From RDYZ01 sp964518905 (GTDB lineage: Bacteria > Cyanobacteriota > Cyanobacteriia > Cyanobacteriales > Geitlerinemataceae), in the NCBI GenBank assembly GCA_964518905.1, contig CAZFJL010000005.1:1-64000 (forward strand): DNA of 64,000 nucleotides, read 5' to 3'. Position 1 is the first letter of the stretch. Each line of letters opens with the position of its first letter. The translations under genes were made by a program, and so were the position numbers. Positions 32,849-41,137 of this stretch are shown here, in pieces. A model generated the notes under the pieces. It saw nothing but the letters and a program-made list of their open reading frames with translations, was not told the DNA's origin and did no database searches.

Positions 32849-34237
32849 ATGGATCGATCGCGACCCAAGTCCAACATTCTGATCGAGAAACGGAACGTGG
32901 CTGGCAATTTAAAACGCATCGAACAAACTGCGAAAGCGCAACTCGAAGAGCTGATCGATCTGGGCGATCGCTTTAACGATGCTTACGATCGCTACTTTCA
33001 AGCGCTCGCACCCGCCGTCCAAAAGCACCTAATCTTGGCAACGTATCAGATTTGTACACGGGGCTATCCTGAGCATTTTCTGGCATTATCTGTGGCTGAA
33101 CGAGCCTCGGCTCAGTATCAGTTGCAGCAGTTGGCAAAGCAAATTCGGCTTGGTTTTGAGGAGTATTTTGAGTCGGATGATCCCGAGTGGAGTGAGTCGG
33201 AATCTGGCGAGTCTGAGCTGGAGGAAGCGGGGCGCGATCGGGATGGGGACGGGACTGACGCGGAGAGGCCAGGATTTAATGCCGATATTGAACCAGGTGA
33301 GGGGTCGGTCAATCGCGATTTAGACCGTTCGCTGGGTCGGGATCAAGAGGCGGAGGACGTCGATCGAGCTCAGCCTGCCGAGAATGGATCGCCGGACTCG
33401 TCGCGATCGCCGTCAGCCCCAGAATCAGTCCCAGAGTCAGCCCCAGGGGATGCCGATCGCCAGAGCCGTAAGATCGATTTGTCCAGCTTGGCGAACATCA
33501 GTACGTGGCGCATTGAAGATCTGACCTCCGCCAATCTGAAGCGATCGATGGGCGATCATCGCCATCGTGGGGAGGATGATCTTGCCGCCCCGAGTTCTGC
33601 CCCAGGCGAAGGGACGTTTCTACCCGACAATAATGCCGCTGCGTCGGATCGTCCTGGTAATCCTGACAACGCAGCTCAAGCTCAAGCCCGACCCAACCTC
33701 AGCGAACGCGAAGCACAACTGATCGCCCTAGCGTTGGAGGCCAAGCTACGAGCCGAGCTGGAAGATGACGATGACGATGACGACATTACAACACCGAATA
33801 ACCTGCGAGCGTGGCAGCGATCGGTCGAAAGCGACATTGTCAGGATGTTGCATCAAGCTTCGGCTCAGGCCAATCAACTGCTACACCAATGCGGCATCCT
33901 GCCCCAGGAGTTTCCCCTAGGCTTACTCGAAGCCTTTGGCCAGGGTGAAGCAATAGCAGAGATGCCGACCGGAACGCCAAATTTGCTCAAGTTGACGATC
34001 CAAACGGGTAGCCGTGACTCAGAAGAATCCGCGAGTAGCGCCCTGCAACTCGTGGCCATTCATCTGCATCTGGCCGAAATTGAATTTGCGGAAACTGCCG
34101 TCAGTCAGGCGCGTCACGCCATTCGTCAACTTTTGGCGGAACTCTCTGGACTCCGCAAGCGCTACGCGGTCAATCAAAAGGAGTACACGATCGCCAAGGC
34201 CGAAGCAGCATGGCGATCGACCTGGTCAAAGGAATAA
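32849..34237 (+). CDS. conserved hypothetical protein with acidic disordered middle
   Basis: Function not recognised. 462 residues. An N-terminal helical domain (about 1-110; LEELIDLGDRFNDAYDRYF, LILATYQICTRGYPEHFL) is well formed. Residues about 110-300 are highly charged and low-complexity (Ser, Glu, Asp, Pro), probably unfolded. The C-terminal domain (about 300-462) is helical again with a long amphipathic helix at the end (LLAELSGLRKRYAVNQKEY). The arrangement, two ordered ends and a variable centre, is usual for scaffold or adaptor proteins. Start just after the tsf terminator. Confidence 0.6.
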   Translation: MDRSRPKSNILIEKRNVAGNLKRIEQTAKAQLEELIDLGDRFNDAYDRYFQALAPAVQKHLILATYQICTRGYPEHFLALSVAERASAQYQLQQLAKQIRLGFEEYFESDDPEWSESESGESELEEAGRDRDGDGTDAERPGFNADIEPGEGSVNRDLDRSLGRDQEAEDVDRAQPAENGSPDSSRSPSAPESVPESAPGDADRQSRKIDLSSLANISTWRIEDLTSANLKRSMGDHRHRGEDDLAAPSSAPGEGTFLPDNNAAASDRPGNPDNAAQAQARPNLSEREAQLIALALEAKLRAELEDDDDDDDITTPNNLRAWQRSVESDIVRMLHQASAQANQLLHQCGILPQEFPLGLLEAFGQGEAIAEMPTGTPNLLKLTIQTGSRDSEESASSALQLVAIHLHLAEIEFAETAVSQARHAIRQLLAELSGLRKRYAVNQKEYTIAKAEAAWRSTWSKE

Positions 34238-34255
34238 TCACAGCAGGATGCTGAC

Positions 34256-35146
34256 CTACAGCGGCGAGACCTGGCGACGATAGGCCGCCGCGTCCAGTCC
34301 GTCGCCTTGGTTGCGTTCAGAGTCGTCGATTTGCCGATCGAGACGTCTGATACGATTTTCCGTCGCGGGGTGTGTACTGAGAAGTGTCGGCGAACGACCA
34401 CCGCCACTCGCTGCCGCCAGCTTTTCAAAAAAGGTGACGATACCGCTGGGAGCGTATCCCGCTGCTTCTAACATCGCGAGTCCCACCTCATCGGCTTCGT
34501 ATTCGGCTCGCCGACTCGATGGCAAACTCAGCGCCAACTCGTAGCCAATCCCCACGAGCACGCTGTCGTCAACTCCCGTCGAACCAGCAACACCCCGCGC
34601 GATCGCGGCTTGTTTCATCCGTTCAATCACGTGCTTTTCGGTGATGTGGCCGATTTCATGGGCGACGACACCGGCTAGTTCTGCCTCATTTTCGGCGAGG
34701 GCAATCAAACCCGTGTTGATGTAGACAAAACCGCCGAGCGTGGCAAAGGCGTTAATACTGCTATCGTTGACGACTCGGAAGGTAAACGGTAGGTCAGGGC
34801 GATCGCTGACCGCCACCAGTCGCTCGCCGATATCCTCCACAAACTGCTGCACGCTGGCATTGTTATAGTTCGAGACGTTACGGTTGGCTCTGAGCTGGGC
34901 ATCGATTTGCGAGCCGATCGAGACCTCACGCTCATCCGACATCGTCGAGAGCTGAAATAACTCGACCGCGCTGGGCAGCAGATCCCTCAGCGAAAACCCA
35001 TATCCAGCCCGCACCGCGCCGAGCCAACTGCCGACGGTCAGTACGCAGGTGAGGATCGCGATCGTCATGCCGCGATGGAGGGACTTGGAGCCGAACTGAA
35101 ACGATAAGCGTGACGGTTTCACAGGCGATTTATGGTGAATGGGCAA
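34256..35146 (-). CDS. M48 family metallopeptidase (BepA/LoiP-like)
   Basis: A periplasmic or membrane-anchored zinc protease. The signature VVAHEIGHITEKHVIERM holds HExxH, and the third ligand Glu lies in SRRAEYEADEVGLAML. An N-terminal hydrophobic stretch (GMTIAILTCVLTVGSWLGAV, about residues 24-43) is a signal anchor. The segment VNDSSINAFATLGGFVYIN is typical of the BepA/Oma1-like branch. 296 residues, without the TPR domain of full BepA. Likely role is quality control of envelope proteins. Contrasts with the zinc-site-lacking M48-like protein at 8937-11522. Confidence 0.87.
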   Translation of the reverse strand: MPIHHKSPVKPSRLSFQFGSKSLHRGMTIAILTCVLTVGSWLGAVRAGYGFSLRDLLPSAVELFQLSTMSDEREVSIGSQIDAQLRANRNVSNYNNASVQQFVEDIGERLVAVSDRPDLPFTFRVVNDSSINAFATLGGFVYINTGLIALAENEAELAGVVAHEIGHITEKHVIERMKQAAIARGVAGSTGVDDSVLVGIGYELALSLPSSRRAEYEADEVGLAMLEAAGYAPSGIVTFFEKLAAASGGGRSPTLLSTHPATENRIRRLDRQIDDSERNQGDGLDAAAYRRQVSPL

Positions 35147-35360
35147 GGATCAAGCGAAAATTGGGCGAACTTTGGTGATACGCTCTGACTGAATTTGCAC
35201 GAAATGTTCGCTGCGATCAATCGGGCGCATTGACGCCCATTGTCTTAATCTAATCTATGGATCTAAGCCAATTGATCTAAGCTAGAGGACGTTTTTTCGG
35301 GCGTATTCGTTTCCTCTGTTTGTTTCCATTATATCTGTCTAATTTTTGACGTAACGGCGC

Positions 35361-35894
35361 ATGAAGTTCATCGATTCCCACGGTCGGCTGTTTGGCAAAG
35401 TCAGTTTGCTGGATCTTGGCGCGGCGATCATCATTGTGATGGTTGCGGCGGCCATTTTTGTCTGGCCGGGAACTGGGTCGGGTTCGTTGGCTCAGGTGGC
35501 GGTGAATACCAAATCGGTTGAAGTTGACACGATCGTTCGAGGCTTGAGCGTGCGCGATCCGATTCAATTCACCGAGATGCTGAAGGCTGACGGCAAAACA
35601 AAGATCATTATTCGGAACCAGCCCTACGGCGAGGTTGAGATCAAGAACGTTCAGGATGTGCCACGCCTGGTCACGGTTCCTCAACCTGATGGCTCGGTGG
35701 TCGCTCTACCTGATCCCCGCACAGAGGCGATTTATAGCGTGAACCTAATCGTGACGCTCGCGGGTAAAGCGCAGATAACCGATGACGGTGTCGTCTTTGG
35801 CAACAGTAAGGTCAAAATTGGCACGCCGATCGAGCTGGAAAGCCAGACCTATAACTTCAACAGCAGCACGATCGATGTTCGGGTGCTGGATTAG
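35361..35894 (+). CDS. DUF4330 domain-containing membrane protein
   Basis: A 177-residue protein of the cyanobacterial DUF4330 family, function unknown. The N terminus MKFIDSHGRLFGKVSLLDLG is the family hallmark, followed by one transmembrane helix (AAIIIVMVAAAIFVWP, about 21-38). The rest is a beta-rich extracytoplasmic domain (VEVDTIVRGLSV, KTKIIIRNQPYGEV). Neighbours are unrelated and divergent. Location at the inner membrane facing the periplasm is inferred from the single N-terminal helix. Confidence 0.82.
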   Translation: MKFIDSHGRLFGKVSLLDLGAAIIIVMVAAAIFVWPGTGSGSLAQVAVNTKSVEVDTIVRGLSVRDPIQFTEMLKADGKTKIIIRNQPYGEVEIKNVQDVPRLVTVPQPDGSVVALPDPRTEAIYSVNLIVTLAGKAQITDDGVVFGNSKVKIGTPIELESQTYNFNSSTIDVRVLD

Positions 35895-36223
35895 CCCCTG
35901 ATGTCGTGTTGATTGGATTGGAGTCGATCGACTTGAACCTGTAGCGATAGGTCTCTAGTTCAAGCTGATGGTTAAAAAATGAAGAAAAGACGGGTAACGC
36001 GATCGATAAAAATATATCGAAATCCAGGCTCCGGCCTAACGCATCATAAAAAATTCCCGTCCGTTATCCATCATGTCGCATGATCGGACTTTTGCTCTAG
36101 AGTCAGCTCAAATTTTCTGGATTTGTCACTGAAATCAACGCAATCGACGGCTGACCTATCCGCCCAAACACCGCCACGAGTGGAGAACTGCGGATCGATA
36201 CATTCCGATTTGCCACAAAACCA
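35895..36223. other. intergenic region without recognised features
   Basis: A 329-base gap between same-strand genes. AT-rich patches near 36005-36055 contain an AAAAATATATCG stretch that could be a promoter, and a GGCTCCGGCC mini-hairpin. No box or repeat was recognised. Confidence 0.3.
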
Positions 36224-37189
36224 ATGGATCAAGATCGAACACGAGTATTTTTAACCGGCGCAAGCGGTTGTGTCGGCCAGTACATTGCCGAAGCGCTCAT
36301 TGAGCAAACGGATTGCGAGCTGTTTCTGTTTGTGCGCGATCCGGCCAAACTCGCGATCGACACCACCACGCGCGACGGCGTCCATGTGATTCAGGGTGAT
36401 TTAAACGAAATCGGACAACAGGCGGAATTACTGAAAACGGTGAACTGTGCGATTCTCACGGCGGCAGCTTGGGGCGGCGCGACGGTGACCCACGATATTA
36501 ATGTTTCGCGCACGCTGCAACTGGTGAACCTGCTCGATCGCGAGACCTGCGATCGCGTGATTTACTTTTCGACTGCCAGCCTGCTCGATCGCGACGAACA
36601 CGTCCTGCGAGAAGCGGCACACTTCGGCACGGACTACATCCGCACCAAATACGACGCACTGAAGCAACTGCGCCGATCGCCGATCGCCGATCGACTGACG
36701 GTGTTATTTCCAACGCTGGTGTGGGGCGGCGATGAACGCAAGCGCTGGTCGCACTTAAATGCCGGGTTGCCGGACATTTTAAAATGGTCGTGGCTGCTGC
36801 GGTTTATCAAGCTCGACGGCAGTTTTCACAATATCCACGCGCAGGATATCGCTCAGGTGGTGACGCATTTGGTGACGCGGCCTGCGGCGGAGTATGAGCC
36901 GAAGTCGTGGGTGTTGGGCGGTAAGGCGTATAGCGTGAATGAGGCGATCGCGGAGTTATGTCGCTATTGTGGCCAGTCGGTGGGGTTACGGATTGAGCTG
37001 AAATCGTGGTTACTGGAGGCGGTGATCAAGCTGTTTAAGATCCAACTGGCGTCGTGGGATCGGTTTTGTTTGGATTATCGGCATTTTGTCTATAACGATG
37101 CGATCGACCCGTCGAGCCTGGGGATGGTTCCCTACTGCGCGACGTTGAGCGATATTTTGCAGGCGAGCGGGGTGAAAGCGCTGGAGTAA
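36224..37189 (+). CDS. NAD(P)-dependent extended SDR (epimerase/dehydratase family)
   Basis: Rossmann-fold dehydrogenase. Cofactor motif TGASGCVGQYIAEAL at residues 10-24 (TGxxGxxG), active-site Tyr and Lys in YIRTK near residue 140, with the Ser-containing FSTAS upstream, as in the extended SDR class. The 321-residue length and a poorly conserved C-terminal half fit sugar epimerases, dihydroflavonol reductases or similar enzymes; the substrate cannot be named. No neighbouring pathway genes. Confidence 0.78.
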   Translation: MDQDRTRVFLTGASGCVGQYIAEALIEQTDCELFLFVRDPAKLAIDTTTRDGVHVIQGDLNEIGQQAELLKTVNCAILTAAAWGGATVTHDINVSRTLQLVNLLDRETCDRVIYFSTASLLDRDEHVLREAAHFGTDYIRTKYDALKQLRRSPIADRLTVLFPTLVWGGDERKRWSHLNAGLPDILKWSWLLRFIKLDGSFHNIHAQDIAQVVTHLVTRPAAEYEPKSWVLGGKAYSVNEAIAELCRYCGQSVGLRIELKSWLLEAVIKLFKIQLASWDRFCLDYRHFVYNDAIDPSSLGMVPYCATLSDILQASGVKALE

Positions 37190-37340
37190 ACCGATCGTGT
37201 ACGCTACGCGATCATGCGCCACCAAATTCAGCCAGAATTTCCTGACCTAGGCGACAAAAATAGGACTCAATGAATCGGATTCAGCTTGTATCCTAAAAGG
37301 CGAGCGCTTGCTGTTTGCTCTGGATTTTACCCTTCCCTTC

Positions 37341-39557
37341 ATGCTGTCTGCTGACTCTTCCGATCGTTCTTCCGCTCCTCAGCCCAGTGACGGTTCACCC
37401 CAGGTTATTCCCGATCTTGATCGCACCCTAAAACAAACCTTTGGCCACGATGCCTTTAGGCCGGGACAGCGCGAAATCATTGAACGATCGCTCCAGGGCG
37501 GCGACATCCTGGCGATCGTGCCGACCGGTGGTGGTAAATCCCTGTGCTACCAGCTTCCGGCGATCGTTCGACCGGGCGTGACGATCGTCGTTTCGCCGCT
37601 GATTGCCCTGATGCAAGACCAGGTTCAGTCCCTGCAAGCCAACGGCATTAACGCCACATTCCTCAATAGCACCCTCGACGGCAAGGAAAGTTTTAATCGC
37701 ATCCAGGCGCTGCTCAAGGGCGAAATTCGGTTGCTCTACGTCGCGCCAGAACGGTTACTCAGCGATGGGTTTCTGGATCTGCTCGATCGTGTCCGTGATG
37801 AAGTCGGGATCGGCGGCTTTGCGATCGATGAAGCCCACTGCGTTTCCGCCTGGGGTCACGATTTTCGCCCCGAATATCGCCAGCTCCGCCTCATCCGCCA
37901 ACGCTATCCCCAGGTTCCCGTCACCGCGCTGACCGCCACCGCCACCGATCGCGTCCGCCAAGACATCGTCGATCAGCTCGCCCTGCGATCGCCCTTCGTC
38001 CACATCGCCAGCTTCCGCCGCCACAACCTATTCTACGAAGTCCGCCCGAAGGAAAAACGCGCCACGTATCGGGAAATCTTGGCGCGAATTCGTCAGGGCG
38101 GATCGGGCATCATCTATTGCATGAGCCGCCGTCAGGTGGAAGAACTGGCCGCCAAGCTGAACGCTGACAAGGTCTCGGCGCTGCCCTACCACGCGGGTCT
38201 AGCGGGAGAGGTGCGGACAGAAAATCAAACCCGCTTCATTCGCGATGATGTGCAAATCATGGTCGCGACGGTGGCCTTCGGGATGGGCATCGATAAACCC
38301 GACGTGCGGTTCGTGATTCACTACGACCTCCCGAGAAACATCGAAAGCTACTACCAAGAATCGGGTCGTGCCGGTCGCGACGGTGAGGACTCGGACTGCG
38401 TGCTCTACTTCAGCGCTGGCGATGTGGGCAAGGTTGAATGGCTGATTCAGCAAAAATCGAGCGAAGATGAGCAGCGAGTGGCGCGGCAACAGTTACGGCA
38501 AATTAGCGACTATGCCGAGAGTACAGAGTGTCGCAATACGATCCAGTTGCGCTATTTTGGCGAGCATTTCGACGGCAACTGCGGCAAGTGCGACAACTGC
38601 TGCGATCCGAAGCCGATCGAGGATTGGACGATCGAGGCGATGAAGTTGTTATCCTGTGTTGCTCGAACGAAGGAGCGGTTTGGCACAAACCATGTGATTA
38701 ACGTGTTGCGCGGATCAAAGTCGCAAAACATTCTGAAATGGGGTCACGACAAGCTGTCCACCTACGGCATTGGCAAAGATCACACGGCGGACGATTGGAA
38801 AATGCTGGTGCGATCGCTGCTGCATCAGGGCTTGGTCTCGGAAACCACCGATGGTTTTCCGATTTTGAAGCTGAATGCGCTGAGTTGGGAAGTGATGAAA
38901 AAACAGCGATCGGTGGAAATCGCGATCGCACCGAAGCTAAAAATAGACGAAATCGACGATCGTTCTAGTTCGACAACGGCGGGTCAGGCTCTATTCCAGG
39001 AGTTGCGGACGCTGCGGAAAAAACTGGCCACGGCGCGATCGGTGCCGCCCTACGTCATTTTTGCCGATTCGACCCTGCGCCTGATGGCACAGAAAAAGCC
39101 CCAAAACCTCGACGAATTAGGACAAATTGCTGGAGTTGGCGCGTTTAAGTTGGACAAATACGGCGAGGCGTTTGTGGCGGCGATTCGCGCCTATAGCAGC
39201 GACAACGCGGCAGACCTGAGCGGCACGCATTTGACCACGCTGGAGCTGCTCAACCAAGGCCGCGACCTCGATCAGATTGCTCGCGATCGCGGTCTTCAGG
39301 TGACGACAATCCACGGTCATCTAGCGAAGTTGGTCGAAGCGGGCCAAATCGCGGAGATTGATCCGTATGTTGATCCAGGAGTGCGATCGCGGATTGAAGC
39401 GGCGATCGATCGGGTGGGAATGGAGCGACTCACACCGATTTTTGAAGCCCTGAACGGTACGGTCAGCTATGGCGAAATCCGCCTCGTCTGCGCCGCGCTA
39501 TCAGTCTCGGGGCGTGAGGCGACAGACTCCACAGCTCAGTCACCGCCAGGTCTTTAG
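37341..39557 (+). CDS. recQ: ATP-dependent DNA helicase RecQ
   Basis: 3'-5' superfamily II helicase for recombination and replication-fork repair. Seen in order: motif 0 FGHDAFRPGQREII, Walker A TGGGKSLCYQ, DEAH box DEAHCVSAWGHDFRPEY, motif VI YYQESGRAGRDG, zinc-binding CRNTIQLRYFGE ... CGKCDNCC, RQC winged helix, HRDC domain (ADSTLRLMAQKKPQNLDEL), and a C-terminal helix-turn-helix (LLNQGRDLDQIARDRGL) as in longer RecQ proteins. Start taken at ATG 37341; the frame is open to a TTG at 37308. 738 residues. Stop almost touches the convergent bactofilin gene. Confidence 0.96.
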   Translation: MLSADSSDRSSAPQPSDGSPQVIPDLDRTLKQTFGHDAFRPGQREIIERSLQGGDILAIVPTGGGKSLCYQLPAIVRPGVTIVVSPLIALMQDQVQSLQANGINATFLNSTLDGKESFNRIQALLKGEIRLLYVAPERLLSDGFLDLLDRVRDEVGIGGFAIDEAHCVSAWGHDFRPEYRQLRLIRQRYPQVPVTALTATATDRVRQDIVDQLALRSPFVHIASFRRHNLFYEVRPKEKRATYREILARIRQGGSGIIYCMSRRQVEELAAKLNADKVSALPYHAGLAGEVRTENQTRFIRDDVQIMVATVAFGMGIDKPDVRFVIHYDLPRNIESYYQESGRAGRDGEDSDCVLYFSAGDVGKVEWLIQQKSSEDEQRVARQQLRQISDYAESTECRNTIQLRYFGEHFDGNCGKCDNCCDPKPIEDWTIEAMKLLSCVARTKERFGTNHVINVLRGSKSQNILKWGHDKLSTYGIGKDHTADDWKMLVRSLLHQGLVSETTDGFPILKLNALSWEVMKKQRSVEIAIAPKLKIDEIDDRSSSTTAGQALFQELRTLRKKLATARSVPPYVIFADSTLRLMAQKKPQNLDELGQIAGVGAFKLDKYGEAFVAAIRAYSSDNAADLSGTHLTTLELLNQGRDLDQIARDRGLQVTTIHGHLAKLVEAGQIAEIDPYVDPGVRSRIEAAIDRVGMERLTPIFEALNGTVSYGEIRLVCAALSVSGREATDSTAQSPPGL

Positions 39558-39558
39558 C

Positions 39559-39996
39559 TTACAGCGATGGCCGATCGCTCGACGGCACTGACACCGACTC
39601 GGGTAGCTGCAAGTTGCGATCGCTCGGCAACAGTGTCGGGCTGGCCTCGTCCTGCGTTGAGATATAGCCCAAGTAGTTCGCACCCTCATCAATCTGAAGC
39701 GAATGCGCTATGACATCTCCCTCTAGATGCGCCGTATTGCTCAGGGTTAACTTACCGCTAGCAATCACCCGAGCTTTGACCCGACCGTAAACCAAAATAT
39801 TGTGACCGCGCAGCTCGGTTCCCTCGATCGAACCCTCGACGGAAATTTCCATATCGCCATTGGCCTCGACATTGCCACGCACGGAACCATCAACCCGAAG
39901 ATCACCCGCCGTTTTGAGATTTCCATCAAACTCACTACCCGAACCGAGATAGGTCATCGTCGGTTTTGGTGCGGGCGATTTACGGTTGAAAAACAT
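39559..39996 (-). CDS. bactofilin (polymer-forming cytoskeletal protein)
   Basis: A 145-residue bactofilin (DUF583). The N-terminal short basic tail precedes MTYLGSGSEFDGNLKTAG, then a right-handed beta-helix of repeated Gly-rich strands (LRVDGSVRGNV, MEISVEGSIEGTEL, VYGRVKARVIASG). Bactofilins polymerise without nucleotides and position cell-wall enzymes. The M23 peptidase gene, 78 bases upstream on the same strand, is a classical neighbour, so this pair may control cell shape or local wall remodelling. Stop lies next to recQ. Confidence 0.9.
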   Translation of the reverse strand: MFFNRKSPAPKPTMTYLGSGSEFDGNLKTAGDLRVDGSVRGNVEANGDMEISVEGSIEGTELRGHNILVYGRVKARVIASGKLTLSNTAHLEGDVIAHSLQIDEGANYLGYISTQDEASPTLLPSDRNLQLPESVSVPSSDRPSL

Positions 39997-40074
39997 AGTC
40001 GAGAAACGTCAGAATGACGTTAGAAACTGAGTGCGGCGGAGTCGAGCGTTGACTAACGATTGGCTGGCGCACCC

Positions 40075-40977
40075 TTAATCTGAGGTGTTGCGGACATCAG
40101 CGATCGGAGTGGCTCCAGGTTCGAGGAAGTTTTGAGGGTTGATGGGTTGGCCATCAAGACGCACTTCATAGTGAAGGTGTGGCCCCGTGGATCGTCCGGT
40201 GTTGCCTAAGGCTCCAATGATGTCGCCCCGCTCAATCGAGTCGCCAACTTTAACTCGAATCTCAGACAGGTGAGCGTAGAGCGTCTGATAGCCGTATTCA
40301 TGTTGAATGGCGATTTGGTTGCCGTAGCCACCGTTATAACCCGCTTCGACCACCTTGCCGGGAGCCGTCGCAATGATCGGAGCGCCATACTCATCGACAA
40401 AATCGAGACCGTTATGGAACTCACGACCGCCAAATCCGAAAGGATTCGAGCGCTTGCCAAAAGTCGAAGTCATCTCGCTGGAATCACCCATCGGCTTACG
40501 ATTCGGGATCGCCGCTTCGTAGGCCAAGGTCGCTTCGAGCGCAGGGCGAACATCCGTCGAGAGTTGACGTTTAAGGTAGAGCGCAAGCTGTTGAGCATTG
40601 GCCAGTTTGTCGCGCGTATCGGCCTCAAGGGCTGGAATATCCGCCGCGATCGCGCCACCACGACCACTCTCATGGGATAGATCCTGATAGGACATCGTTT
40701 CGTCTTCGGTTGTTCCCGACCGGCGGCGTAGCTCTTCGAGATCGCGTTCGAGCGCTTCGATCTGCTCGATGACATTTTCGGCCTGACGATTGAGCTCGGC
40801 CTGACGTGCTTGGAGGCTGGATCGCTGGTAAGCCAGGACGCCGACAACAGTCGCCCCGATCGTGGCGATCGAAATTGCGGCTCGGGTCAACCAAATCGGT
40901 TTGAATTGGAGAACCCAAGGATCTTGACCTGTACGGCCTAGCCACAGCGTGTAGTATTCAGGAATTCGGCGCTTCAT
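40075..40977 (-). CDS. M23 family metallopeptidase
   Basis: Zinc endopeptidase domain (LytM/lysostaphin type) at the C terminus: HNGLDFVDEYGAPI carries the first His and Asp, and GPHLHYEVR the HxH pair. An N-terminal transmembrane helix (AAISIATIGATVVGVLAY) and a coiled coil (QAELNRQAENVIEQIEALERDLEEL) precede it, so the enzyme is anchored and reaches into the periplasm. 300 residues from the ATG at 40977. Encoded directly before bactofilin. Substrate is probably peptidoglycan cross-bridges. Confidence 0.9.
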   Translation of the reverse strand: MKRRIPEYYTLWLGRTGQDPWVLQFKPIWLTRAAISIATIGATVVGVLAYQRSSLQARQAELNRQAENVIEQIEALERDLEELRRRSGTTEDETMSYQDLSHESGRGGAIAADIPALEADTRDKLANAQQLALYLKRQLSTDVRPALEATLAYEAAIPNRKPMGDSSEMTSTFGKRSNPFGFGGREFHNGLDFVDEYGAPIIATAPGKVVEAGYNGGYGNQIAIQHEYGYQTLYAHLSEIRVKVGDSIERGDIIGALGNTGRSTGPHLHYEVRLDGQPINPQNFLEPGATPIADVRNTSD

Positions 40978-41137
40978 GGATAGGATGCCCTGGCGAGAAA
41001 CAAGCGGCGGTACGTAACGGGAGTCCGGCTTGTGGTGCGAACTCAACAAAATTCAGACCCAAGTTAACATTAATTCGTGGAAAGATTAAGTTTTTACTAG
41101 GGTTTTTCGTATTTTTGGGGATCGCAAACCGTTACGG

